From assembly GCF_016591715.1 (NCBI RefSeq), contig NZ_AP024109.1, positions 5,704,001 through 5,768,000 of the forward strand: DNA of 64,000 bases. The letters are read 5' to 3'. The position numbers and the translations under genes were made by a program. The stretch comes from Mesorhizobium sp. J8 (GTDB lineage: Bacteria > Pseudomonadota > Alphaproteobacteria > Rhizobiales > Rhizobiaceae). Position 1 is the stretch's first letter. Every line of letters begins with the position of its first letter. The notes under the pieces were generated by a model that saw only the letters and a program-made list of their open reading frames with translations, did no database searches and was not told where the DNA came from. Positions 26,648 through 34,617 of this stretch are shown one piece after another.

Positions 26648-26912
26648 GTCTCGATTCGGATCGTCTCCCTGCGCGCCCCGGACTTAGCAACCGGAGCGCG
26701 GCACGTCGAGCGCGGCCGGCGCCGGGCCACACGGTGTTCCACATCTATGGGCGAGCTCGTTTCGTCCCCGTGGGCGAGGGTCGGTTCGTCCCGATGGGGC
26801 GAATGGCGGCAGGCTGTCGGCAATCGCACTGGTCGGACCACCATTTCGCTGGCGCAATCCAGCCATTGGCGTATCATCTTTCCAAGAGAGGGTTCATGGC
26901 AGGAGGAGGCCA

Positions 26913-27167
26913 ATGAACATCGCTGTGGAAGTGCCGGTCACAGACCTGACGGTGCAAGACCTTGTTTCGTCTGCTCTTTCAAATTTTCGCGCCGGCGACA
27001 CGATCTCGACCCGGTCGATGCTCGATGTCATCCGACAATCGGACCCCACCTGCGAGGACAGCGACGACCATCTGGTCGAGCTGATCGTCATGGCCGCCGT
27101 TGGTAAGACCATGGGCGTCATCTTCGATCATCGCTCGCCCGATGAGAGGTTGCCGCGGCTGTCATAG
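26913..27167 (+). CDS. Small hypothetical protein
   Basis: An 84-residue acidic protein (MNIAVEVPVTDLTVQDLV...). The ATG has a strong ribosome-binding site (AGGAGG six bases upstream), which is the main reason to accept it. It has no signal peptide, membrane segment or cysteine pattern, and I do not recognise the family. The predicted secondary structure is mixed, with a central helix (TRSMLDVIRQS). It is divergent from the HerA-like gene with a 265-bp gap that shows no other feature. Confidence 0.6.
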   Translation: MNIAVEVPVTDLTVQDLVSSALSNFRAGDTISTRSMLDVIRQSDPTCEDSDDHLVELIVMAAVGKTMGVIFDHRSPDERLPRLS

Positions 27168-27197
27168 CGAGCCCGTCGGCTGAAGCTTCCCAACGTC

Positions 27198-27251
27198 GTC
27201 ATTCACGGGCCGAGCAAGGAGCGAAGCGAAGCGCGTAGACCTTGGAATGAC
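27198..27251. repeat. Short intergenic repeat with inverted ends
   Basis: The segment is bounded by GTCATTC (27198-27204) and GAATGAC (27245-27251), a perfect 7-bp inverted repeat, with GAGCGAAGCGAAGCGCG inside. Short elements with GTCATTC/GAATGAC ends and an internal GCGAAGCG run are common between genes in Mesorhizobium-type genomes. No coding potential. Confidence 0.5.
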
Positions 27252-27326
27252 AAACCAACAGGCGCTTCGGCTAAGCTCAAAACGGGCGACTTTGGCAACG
27301 CAGGCGCGCCGCCCGACGGACCCCAT

Positions 27327-27812
27327 CTAGCTTCCCAGCGGATGCGGCATGTAACCGACGAAGCCCGCGATTTTCCAACGGCCGCCGACCTTGCGGCAGA
27401 AATAGAGCGTCTGCCACTTCAGCCGGTCGACGCCGCCATCGGCCTTGGCGACCGAGCCGTCGAACTTCTTGTGCAGCACCGCGCGGTCGCCATCGACGTC
27501 GATGTCGCGCATGTTGGTGACGCGGAACAGCGCTTCGCGCAGCGGCTCGGCGAATTTCGTTGCCGCGGTTTCCTTGGCCTGACGCAGCCATTCGTCGCGA
27601 TAGATTTCGAGCCTCGGGAACTGCAGCCGCCAGGCATCGGCATTGCTGAGGAAATGCGCATGCATGCCGAAGAAGCTCTCTACGATGAAATCGTCCTCGA
27701 CCATCGACCAGTCCTGACCAAGGAAGGCATCGATGTCGCGCCGCACCAGCATTTCCCACAGCGCGTAACGGTCGGCATCGCCTTCCGGGAACGGGTTCTT
27801 GTCGAAGGTCAT
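27327..27812 (-). CDS. NTF2/SnoaL-like hypothetical protein
   Basis: A 161-residue soluble protein. Its composition (an N-terminal helical part with DRYALWEMLVRRDIDAFLGQDW, then beta strands ending GGRWKIAGFVGYMP) fits the cone-shaped NTF2-like fold used by SnoaL-type enzymes and small ligand-binding proteins. The ATG at 27812 is preceded by AGGAGGGAG, which settles the start; a longer open frame upstream has no support. It lies divergent from the RidA gene with a 185-bp gap and may belong to the same catabolic region. The ligand is unknown. Confidence 0.6.
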   Translation of the reverse strand: MTFDKNPFPEGDADRYALWEMLVRRDIDAFLGQDWSMVEDDFIVESFFGMHAHFLSNADAWRLQFPRLEIYRDEWLRQAKETAATKFAEPLREALFRVTNMRDIDVDGDRAVLHKKFDGSVAKADGGVDRLKWQTLYFCRKVGGRWKIAGFVGYMPHPLGS

Positions 27813-27997
27813 GCTGGATCTCCCTCCTGTGTCTGCGCGGCCGGAAGCGGCGCCGACCGCAAGATGCTCAGGCTTCTGTAATAAAGCAACATGGATTTCG
27901 AAAAAATGTTGCTTTCCGACATTGGCTCTATGAGGATCGTGGCGACAGGCGTAGACGGCTGTTTGACCGGTTCCCATCCGTCGACAAGGAGGCTCAC

Positions 27998-28363
27998 TTG
28001 CCCAAGCAGTGCTTTGGAAAATCCCACGTTCCGCTCTCGCCCGCCGTGCGCGCCGGCGATTTCGTCTATGTCTCCGGCCAGGTGCCGGTGGGCAGTGACG
28101 GGCTGGTGGTGAAGGGCGGCATCGCCGAGCAGACGGAGCAGGTGCTGCAGAACGTCAAGGCGGCGCTGGCGCTAGCCGGCTGCACCATGGACGATGTGGT
28201 GAAGACCACCGTCTGGCTGGAGGATGCGCGCGATTTCGGCACATTCAACACCGTCTACGCAAAGCATTTCCCCAAGGATCCGCCGGCGCGCACCACCGTC
28301 GAGTCGCGCCTGATGATCGACATCAAGATCGAGGTCGAGGCCGTCGCCTACCGGCCGGTCTGA
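27998..28363 (+). CDS. RidA/YjgF family protein (enamine/imine deaminase type)
   Basis: A 121-residue protein of the Rid family: VRAGDFVYVSGQVPVG, then VLQNVKAALALAGCTMDDVVKTTVWL, and PARTTVESRLM, where the conserved arginine that binds the carboxylate of enamine substrates lies. The start is a TTG with AAGGAGG upstream. Family members hydrolyse reactive 2-aminoacrylate or other imines, or serve in degradative pathways for nitrogen compounds. The gene directly precedes an amidohydrolase gene (31-base gap), suggesting a shared pathway for a nitrogen-containing ring or amide compound. Confidence 0.87.
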   Translation: MPKQCFGKSHVPLSPAVRAGDFVYVSGQVPVGSDGLVVKGGIAEQTEQVLQNVKAALALAGCTMDDVVKTTVWLEDARDFGTFNTVYAKHFPKDPPARTTVESRLMIDIKIEVEAVAYRPV

Positions 28364-28394
28364 TCGCGAACACGCAGTAGCAGGGAGAGCACCG

Positions 28395-29618
28395 ATGCAG
28401 TTCGATCTCCTGATCAAGGGCGGGCGTGTCATCGATCCCGCATCGGGCCTCGACGCGCAGCGCGACATCGCCATCGCCGATGGCCGCGTTGCCGCGATCG
28501 ATGCCGCCATCGATGCCGAACATGCCACGCAGGTGGTCGATGCCAGGGATTGCATCGTCACGCCTGGCCTCGTCGACCTGCACAGCCACGTCTATTGGGG
28601 CGGCACTTCGCTCGGCGTCGATGCCGACCGGCTCGCCGCAAAGAGCGGCACCACCACCTTCATCGACGCGGGAAGCGCCGGCGCCGGGAATTTCCTGGGC
28701 TTCCGCCGCCACGTCATCGAGCGCTCGAAGGTCCGCATCCTCGCTTACGTCAACATCTCCTTTGCCGGCATATTCGGCTTCGCCAAGACCGTGTCCGTCG
28801 GCGAATGCAGCGACCTCAGGCTCTGCGAGCCGCGCGAGACGGTTGCCGCGGTGCGCGAGCATGCCGATGTCGTCGTCGGCGTGAAAGTCCGCTCCGGCAA
28901 GCATGCTGGGGGTACCAGCGGCATCGCGCCGGTTGACCTCGCGCTCGAAGCCGCCGACAAGGTCGGCCTGCCGCTGATGGCGCATATCGACGAACCGCCG
29001 CCGGGCCGTTCGGAAGTGCTGCCCAGGCTGCGCCGCGGCGATATCCTCACCCACTGCTTCCGGCCGTTCCCCAACGCGCCGGTCTTCGCGTCGGGCGCGG
29101 TGCGGCCGGACATGCGGCTGGCGCGCGAGCGCGGCGTCATCTTCGACATCGGCCACGGCATGGGTTCCTTCGACTTCGAGGTGGCGAAGGCGATGCTCGC
29201 CGAAGGCCTGGTGCCCGACGTCATCTCGAGCGACGTGCATCTCTACTGCGTCGACGGCCCGGCCTTCGACATTCTCGTCTGCATGTCGAAGCTCATGGCG
29301 CTCGGCATGCCGCTGCCCGAGGTGCTGCGCGCGGCAACGGTTGATCCCGCGCGGGCGATTGCCCGTCCCGAGCTCGGTGTGCTGAAGGTCGGCGGCATCG
29401 GCGACGTCGCGGTGCTGAAGCAGCAACCTGGCCGCTTCACCTTTGTCGACGCCGTCGGGGCATCATTGGTCGCGGATCAGCGCCTGGTCTCCAACGGCAT
29501 CGCCATCGCCGGCAAATGGTGGCCGAACGACGCGCCTGACCACAATGAGACCGAGCGCTTCGAGGCGCATGCGGGTCATACGCATGTGGATGTGGCGGCC
29601 AGGCATTTTGGGAAGTGA
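28395..29618 (+). CDS. Amidohydrolase/deacetylase family metallohydrolase
   Basis: A 407-residue metal-dependent hydrolase of the dihydroorotase/deacetylase branch. TPGLVDLHSHVYWGG (about residues 56-70) is the HxH metal motif, a VGVKVRSG lysine near residue 160 is the likely carbamylated bridge, MAHIDEPP and THCF give the next histidines, and ISSDVHLY gives the catalytic Asp. It would hydrolyse a cyclic amide or an N-acyl compound in the cytoplasm. It forms a pair with the upstream RidA-family gene. The substrate cannot be read from sequence; related enzymes act on N-acetyl amino acids and hydantoin-like rings. Confidence 0.82.
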   Translation: MQFDLLIKGGRVIDPASGLDAQRDIAIADGRVAAIDAAIDAEHATQVVDARDCIVTPGLVDLHSHVYWGGTSLGVDADRLAAKSGTTTFIDAGSAGAGNFLGFRRHVIERSKVRILAYVNISFAGIFGFAKTVSVGECSDLRLCEPRETVAAVREHADVVVGVKVRSGKHAGGTSGIAPVDLALEAADKVGLPLMAHIDEPPPGRSEVLPRLRRGDILTHCFRPFPNAPVFASGAVRPDMRLARERGVIFDIGHGMGSFDFEVAKAMLAEGLVPDVISSDVHLYCVDGPAFDILVCMSKLMALGMPLPEVLRAATVDPARAIARPELGVLKVGGIGDVAVLKQQPGRFTFVDAVGASLVADQRLVSNGIAIAGKWWPNDAPDHNETERFEAHAGHTHVDVAARHFGK

Positions 29619-29652
29619 TCGGCCGATCTCCTCCAAGAGGGGAGATCGCGCG

Positions 29653-31443
29653 TTACCGCCTCGCATTGCTCGGCTCGCCATAAACCGGTGTCGCAATCCC
29701 CTCCATGCGCGCCTTGAGCTGCAGCGCCACATATTTCGAGTAGAAGCGCGACAGCGCCAGATTGCCGCCGTGGAACCACAGCGCTTCCTGCGCCGTCGGT
29801 TTCCACATGTTGCGCAGCTCGCCCTGCCACGGACCGGGATCGCCCTTCACGCCGGAGCCAAGGCCCCAGCACGGGCCGACCTTGTCGGCGACCCCGCGCG
29901 AGACGATTGCCGCAACCGTCTCGTTCATCGACTGGTAGCCGGTGCAGCAGACGATCGCGTCGACGGTAAGCTCGCTGCCGTCCTCGAACAGGATGCCGTT
30001 CGGCGTCAGCGACTTGATGCCGACGCCGCTTTTCACCTTGATCTCGCCGTTGAGGATCAGCTCGCAGGCGCCGACGTCGATGTAATAGCCCGAGCCGGTG
30101 CGATAGGCCTTCATCAACAATCCTGTTTCGTCCTCGCCGAAATCGATGGCGAAGCCGCTGGCGCTGAGACGCTTGTAGAAATCCGCGTCGCGCGCCCGGA
30201 TCACATCGTAGAGCGCCCGCTGGCCCTTTGGTACCAGGGCGAACGGCGTCGAGGCCACGATCATGTCGGCCTTGTCGGTGGTGATGCCGCGCGCCAGCGC
30301 ATTCTCCGAGAAGATTTCGAAGCCGACATCCATCAGCGTGTCGGATTTCACCACGGTCGTCGGCGAACGCTGGATCATGGTGACCTTGGCGCCCGCTTCC
30401 CAGAGGTCGACGCTGACATCGTGGCCCGAACTTGCCGCGCCGATCACCGCGACACGCTTGCCGCGGAACTTCTCGCCCGTGGAATACTGGCTGGAATGCA
30501 GGAGCTCGCCCTTGAAGCTCTCGGCGCCCGGCAATTCGATCTGCCGCGGCGGCCCGTAGGCGCCGGTGGCGAAGACGATGTGCTTCGGCTTCAGCGTAAT
30601 GCGCTGGCCGACGCGGTCGACCACCACGGTCCAGACCTTTTCGGCCTCGTCATAGGCGGCGCTGATGCATTTGGTGGCGACCCAATAATTCAGCTCCATG
30701 ACGCGGGTATACATTTCCAGCCAGTCGCCCATCTTGTCCTTGGGCGTGAAGACCGGCCAGTTTTCCGGGAACGGAATATAAGGCAGATGGTCGTACCAGA
30801 CCGGATCGTGGAGCACGAGCGAGCGGTAGCGGTTGCGCCAGGAATCGCCGGCGCGCGCGTTCTTCTCGATGACGAGGGTTGGCACGCCGAGCTGCCGCAA
30901 CCGGGCGCCGAGCATGATGCCTCCTTGCCCGCCGCCGATCACCAGGCAATAGGGCTGCTCATGCGCGCCGAGATCGCGCGCCTCCCGCGCCCGCGCTTCC
31001 GCCCAGGTCTCTCGCTTGGGGTCGGCCTTGTGGCGGATGCCGAGCGGCCGAGCCGGGCCTTTTTTCTCCTCAAACCCCTTCAGCTCGCTCATCGCCGTGA
31101 ACAGCGTACGACAGCGGCCGTCCTTGAGCCGCAGGATGCCCTCGCCGCGCGCGACCGCCGTCTCGAAGGTGAACCAGGCTTCGATGACGCCGTCGTCCAC
31201 GCTCGCCTCGCCCGACAGGTGCCAATGCGACGGCTGAACCGCGTGGAGCGTGGCCTTCAGCATGTCGCGGATCGCGGCCTGACCCTCCATGGTCTTGATG
31301 TTCCAAGTGAAGGTCAAAAGATCGCGCCAATAGCAATCCTCGACGAAGAGGTTCGTCGCCGCCCCGATATCGCCGGCCTCGAGCGCCCGGCCGAATGAAC
31401 CGAGCCAGGTTGCCGCCTGTTGCGATGGTGCGATGTCGAGCAT
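29653..31443 (-). CDS. Flavin-containing monooxygenase with N-terminal NTF2-like domain
   Basis: A 596-residue protein. Residues 1 to about 125 form an NTF2/SnoaL-like domain (AALEAGDIGAATNLF-type start and a WF/EF strand pattern). From about 160 an FAD-binding fold begins (CLVIGGGQGGIMLGARL), with a second nucleotide site (VAVIGAASSGHDVSVDLWEAG) for NADPH, and ends with VDAIVCCTGYQ. This is the arrangement of bacterial FMO-like NAD(P)/FAD-dependent oxidoreductases. Such enzymes insert oxygen at N or S atoms or at ketones. It is convergent with the amidohydrolase gene and near a RpiR regulator. The substrate is unknown. Confidence 0.85.
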   Translation of the reverse strand: MLDIAPSQQAATWLGSFGRALEAGDIGAATNLFVEDCYWRDLLTFTWNIKTMEGQAAIRDMLKATLHAVQPSHWHLSGEASVDDGVIEAWFTFETAVARGEGILRLKDGRCRTLFTAMSELKGFEEKKGPARPLGIRHKADPKRETWAEARAREARDLGAHEQPYCLVIGGGQGGIMLGARLRQLGVPTLVIEKNARAGDSWRNRYRSLVLHDPVWYDHLPYIPFPENWPVFTPKDKMGDWLEMYTRVMELNYWVATKCISAAYDEAEKVWTVVVDRVGQRITLKPKHIVFATGAYGPPRQIELPGAESFKGELLHSSQYSTGEKFRGKRVAVIGAASSGHDVSVDLWEAGAKVTMIQRSPTTVVKSDTLMDVGFEIFSENALARGITTDKADMIVASTPFALVPKGQRALYDVIRARDADFYKRLSASGFAIDFGEDETGLLMKAYRTGSGYYIDVGACELILNGEIKVKSGVGIKSLTPNGILFEDGSELTVDAIVCCTGYQSMNETVAAIVSRGVADKVGPCWGLGSGVKGDPGPWQGELRNMWKPTAQEALWFHGGNLALSRFYSKYVALQLKARMEGIATPVYGEPSNARR

Positions 31444-31508
31444 TTTTGTCCTTCCTCCGAATATAATCGAACGGCTGGTCGCAATTAGCGGCCTTGCCAG
31501 TGGTCGAG

Positions 31509-31626
31509 ATTCAGGTCAGGCCGAGTCGAAAATGGTGGGTTCCGAGAACCGGAGCGGAGCGTACTTAAAGTACGTGAGCACCGGAAGCGCAGGAAACCGC
31601 CATTTGCAGGCCGGCCTCACCTGAAT
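31509..31626. repeat. 118-bp palindromic intergenic element
   Basis: The ends ATTCAGGT (31509-31516) and ACCTGAAT (31619-31626) are perfect inverted repeats. The complementarity continues inward with mismatches (AAAATGGTGGGTTCC against GGAAACCGCCATTT), and the centre is GTACTTAAAGTAC. The whole segment can fold into a single long hairpin. It lies between the monooxygenase and the RpiR gene and has no coding potential. The size and structure match dispersed palindromic elements of rhizobial genomes. Confidence 0.8.
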
Positions 31627-31636
31627 ATCGATCGCC

Positions 31637-32584
31637 TCAATCTCCCAGCGGCTCCATCTCCTTGCCTGTCCGATGAATCTGGGCGTTGTACTTGATGCGG
31701 CGCACGGTCTCGCGCGCCGGGCCATCGATCCTGTAAGCGGTCGCCACCGCCAGCAGGTCGATGGCAGCGAGGAAAGCGTAGCGCGAAGCGGTCGGCTTCA
31801 GCGTATCGGGATATTCCGGAACAGCCATCGTCAACCGCACGTCGCAGACGCGTGTCAGTTCGGTGTCGGGTGCCGTCACGCAGATCGCGTTGGCGCGGTA
31901 GTGCTTGGCGAGCTCCACCGCTTCGATCACCTCGCGCGTGCGCCCCGTCGCCGAGATCGCGATGACCAGGTCGCCGGGCTTCAGCGTCGACGCGGTCATG
32001 CGCATCAGATACGGATCGCATTGCGCGCTGATGGTGATGCCGTAGCGGAACAGCCGGTATTGTGTCTCCTGCGCCAGCGCCGACGAGCTGCCGCCGAGGC
32101 CGAACACCGTTACCTGACGCGCCTTGGCGATCAGCTCCGCCGCCTTTTGCAACTGCCCGGGATCGATCTGCCGCTCCGCCTCCTGAAGCGCGCGTCGTGC
32201 CTCGCCGAAGACGGCATTCCAGAACGGCATGCCGCTGTCGCTGTTCGCAGGTTGCGGCTTGGTGGCGAGATAAAGCGCGCCCACGACGAGGCTCTGCGCC
32301 AGCTTCAGCTTGAAATCGCGCACGCCTTCGCAGCCGATGGCACGGCAGAAACGGGTCACCGTCGGCTCGCTGACCCCGGCGCGCTGGGCAAGTGCGGCAT
32401 TGGAAGCATCGACCGCATATTTGACGTCGTCGAGCACCACATCGGCGACGCGGCGCTCGGCCGGCCGCAGTTCCGCATAGCTGTCCTTCACCTGCGAGAT
32501 GATATCGGGAATGCGCCTGGCATGGTCGTGCCGGTCGCCATCCTCGTCCGTCGTTCGCAACGCCTGGCTGTCAGCTTCGGTCAT
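31637..32584 (-). CDS. MurR/RpiR family transcriptional regulator
   Basis: A 315-residue regulator. The N-terminal helix-turn-helix (about residues 30-100) contains LRPAERRVADVVL and ALAQRAGVSEPTVTRFCRAIGCEGVRDFKLKLAQ, the RpiR signature. The C-terminal SIS domain (about 145-280) has VFGLGGSSSALAQET and VIAISATGRTREVIEAVELA, a phosphosugar-binding fold. It is divergent from the ABC transporter-amidase locus with a 276-bp gap holding two related 15-bp motifs. It most likely controls that locus and itself. RpiR regulators usually sense sugar phosphates, so pairing with an amidase and a nitrate/taurine-type transporter is less usual. Confidence 0.9.
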   Translation of the reverse strand: MTEADSQALRTTDEDGDRHDHARRIPDIISQVKDSYAELRPAERRVADVVLDDVKYAVDASNAALAQRAGVSEPTVTRFCRAIGCEGVRDFKLKLAQSLVVGALYLATKPQPANSDSGMPFWNAVFGEARRALQEAERQIDPGQLQKAAELIAKARQVTVFGLGGSSSALAQETQYRLFRYGITISAQCDPYLMRMTASTLKPGDLVIAISATGRTREVIEAVELAKHYRANAICVTAPDTELTRVCDVRLTMAVPEYPDTLKPTASRYAFLAAIDLLAVATAYRIDGPARETVRRIKYNAQIHRTGKEMEPLGD

Positions 32585-32670
32585 TGGCCAGTCCTCCCCA
32601 GCCCGCTTCGGGACCTGTCATCTTTCGCGATTATCCGCCTGCTGGCCATAGGCAATCAACCGAAACGAGT

Positions 32671-32685
32671 ATGTAGGAAAGTAAC
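32671..32685. promoter_or_regulatory. Candidate RpiR operator 1
   Basis: TGTAGGAAAGTAACA, with partly symmetric ends TGT/ACA, lies 87 bases upstream of the RpiR gene. It agrees at 12 of 15 positions with the motif at 32785-32799. Two related sites in one divergent intergenic region suggest operators of the adjacent regulator. Confidence 0.45.
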
Positions 32686-32774
32686 ACACACCGCAAGGGA
32701 TCACAAATGAATTGAAAATCAGATGCTTAGGTAAGAGGTGATTGAAGCTGATTGCCTCCGTCATTTGTCGCCGC

Positions 32775-32803
32775 TTGACAGTAAAGTAGGATAGTTACAG
32801 ACT
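32775..32803 (+). promoter_or_regulatory. Candidate promoter with embedded RpiR operator 2
   Basis: TTGACA (32775-32780) is a consensus -35 box; a poor -10 (CAGACT) begins 17 bases later. The motif AGTAGGATAGTTACA (32785-32799) fills the spacer and resembles operator 1. A regulator bound there would cover the promoter of the transporter operon, whose first ATG is at 32861. Confidence 0.42.
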
Positions 32804-32860
32804 GATTTTGCGGACAGATGGGGCCTCCGGCAACCCATCGCGCAGTCTCCGAGGGGGAGC

Positions 32861-33694
32861 ATGAGTACGGCAAGCGCAAGAACGCCGAAGCTCGGCGTGC
32901 AGGCAGCGACGAAGGTCTATCAGACGGGCTCCGGTGATCTTCTGGCGCTGGATCGCTGCAGCCTCGATGTGCAATCCAACGAGATCGTTTCGATCGTCGG
33001 GCCCTCGGGCTGCGGCAAGACCACGCTGTTGTGGTCGATGTCGGGCCTGCATCGCCTGACCGCGGGCGCGATCCTGCTCGACGGCAAGGAGATCACTGGA
33101 CCGCGCCCCGAGATCGGCATCGTCTTCCAGGAAGCGAACCTCCTGCCCTGGCGCAATCTCGACGCCAACATCAACTTCCCGTTCGAGATCAAGGGCGAGA
33201 AGCCCGACCGCGCCTGGATCGCGCATCTGCTCAACCGCGTCGGGCTCGACGGTTTCGGCGGCAAGTTCCCGCGCGAGCTTTCCGGCGGCATGCAGCAGCG
33301 CGCCGCGATCGTGCGCGCCCTGGCGCTGAAGCCTTCGGTGCTTTTGATGGACGAACCCTTCGGCGCGCTCGACAGCTTCACCCGCGAGGAGATGAACCGC
33401 CTTGTCGAGGAGATCTGGCTCGACACCAAGACCACCATCGTCTTCATCACCCACTCGATCGAGGAGGCGATCTTCCTCTCCGACCGCGTCGTGGTGCTGA
33501 CGACGCGGCCCGGCCGCGTCGCCAAGGTCTACGACGTGCCGTTCCCGCGCCCGCGTTCGCTGGAAATCATGGCGACGAAAGAAGTCTTCGACCTCACCAA
33601 CAAGATCAAGATGGACATCGTCGGCGAGCGGAGGCCGAAGGCCCAGGAACAGCCGGAGCACAAGAGCGCTGAAATCGTGAGGATCAGGCCGTGA
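32861..33694 (+). CDS. ABC transporter ATP-binding protein (nitrate/taurine/sulfonate type)
   Basis: A 277-residue ATPase. Walker A GPSGCGKTT is near residue 47, the Q-loop is in VFQEANLLPWRN, the signature LSGGMQQRAAIVRAL is near 140 and Walker B VLLMDEPFGALD near 160, with the ITHSIEEAIFLSDRV switch region. The length and LLPWRN stretch place it with SsuB/TauB/NrtD-type ATPases. Its stop overlaps the permease start (GTGA). GAGGGGGAGC precedes the ATG. It powers uptake of the compound bound by the Tat-exported protein encoded downstream. Divergent from the RpiR regulator. Confidence 0.9.
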   Translation: MSTASARTPKLGVQAATKVYQTGSGDLLALDRCSLDVQSNEIVSIVGPSGCGKTTLLWSMSGLHRLTAGAILLDGKEITGPRPEIGIVFQEANLLPWRNLDANINFPFEIKGEKPDRAWIAHLLNRVGLDGFGGKFPRELSGGMQQRAAIVRALALKPSVLLMDEPFGALDSFTREEMNRLVEEIWLDTKTTIVFITHSIEEAIFLSDRVVVLTTRPGRVAKVYDVPFPRPRSLEIMATKEVFDLTNKIKMDIVGERRPKAQEQPEHKSAEIVRIRP

Positions 33695-34539
33695 GCGGGG
33701 GCGACGCCATTCCGGAATTCTCCAAGGCGAAGTCGGGCGACGGCCAGGATGTCAGCCTGACCAACCTGTCCGCCTTCGCCAGCGGGCCCGGTATCAAGTC
33801 CGGCGCCGAGGTGGCGGCTATCCTCGCCGTCGCCGTGGTGATCATCGGCGGCATCGAGCTGGCGCTGCGCGTCTTCCACGTGCCGCAATACATCATGCCG
33901 CCGCCGAGCTCGATCGTTTACGCTCTCTTCGACGAGTTCCCGCTGATCGCGCCGCATCTCGGCTACACGCTGGTCGAGCTTGTCTCGGGCTTCGCCATCG
34001 GCGCCGTTGTCGGCCTGGTGATGGCGGCGGTGATCACCCAGTTTCCCTTCGCCGAGAAGATCGTCGCGCCCTATATCCTGATCCTCGTCACCACACCGAT
34101 GCTGGCGCTGGTGCCGCTGCTCATCCTGCGCTTCGGCTTCGGCTACACGCCGCGCATCATCGCCGTCGCGCTGGCAGCCGGCCCGATGGTGATGATCAAC
34201 GCCGCCACCGGTTTCCGCCGCGTCGACAGTGCCAAGATCGCCTTGGCCCGCTCCTATGGCGCCAGCACCTTGCAGATCTTCTGGAAGATCAGAGCGCCCA
34301 TGGCGCTGCCGATGATCCTGGTCGGGCTGATGATCGGCGCGATCTTCGGCCTGCTCACCGCCGTCGGCGCCGAGATGGTCGGCGGCGGCTTCGGCCTCGG
34401 CAACCGGCTGACCTCCTATTCGTCGATGATCCAGATGCCGCAATTCTTCGCGGTGGTGCTGATCCTGTCGACGCTCGGCATCCTGATCTACGTGCTGTTC
34501 TTCCTGATCGGCAAGAAATGGGCGAGCTGGGAGACGTGA
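33691..34539 (+). CDS. ABC transporter permease (nitrate/taurine/sulfonate type)
   Basis: A 282-residue membrane protein with about six hydrophobic segments. The family EAA-like loop is visible as ARSYGASTLQIFWKIRAPMALPMILVG (about residues 188-214 in the cytoplasmic loop). The start is GTG in a GTGA overlap with the ATPase stop. As only one permease gene is present, it probably forms a homodimer. It works with the ATPase upstream and the substrate-binding protein downstream. Confidence 0.88.
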   Translation: MSGGDAIPEFSKAKSGDGQDVSLTNLSAFASGPGIKSGAEVAAILAVAVVIIGGIELALRVFHVPQYIMPPPSSIVYALFDEFPLIAPHLGYTLVELVSGFAIGAVVGLVMAAVITQFPFAEKIVAPYILILVTTPMLALVPLLILRFGFGYTPRIIAVALAAGPMVMINAATGFRRVDSAKIALARSYGASTLQIFWKIRAPMALPMILVGLMIGAIFGLLTAVGAEMVGGGFGLGNRLTSYSSMIQMPQFFAVVLILSTLGILIYVLFFLIGKKWASWET

Positions 34540-34617
34540 GCGCGAGGATGGAGTCGCCCGGGAGGCGGGCGAAAGGCAAGCGATCGATAAAAGGGCAATC
34601 AACAAAAGGGGAATGCC

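Noticed and set aside
29443..31398. Long plus-strand frame antisense to the flavin monooxygenase, and a minus-strand frame at 35838-38468 antisense to the oxidoreductase and amidase
   Set aside because: Same compositional artefact; sense genes carry clear catalytic motifs and ribosome-binding sites.
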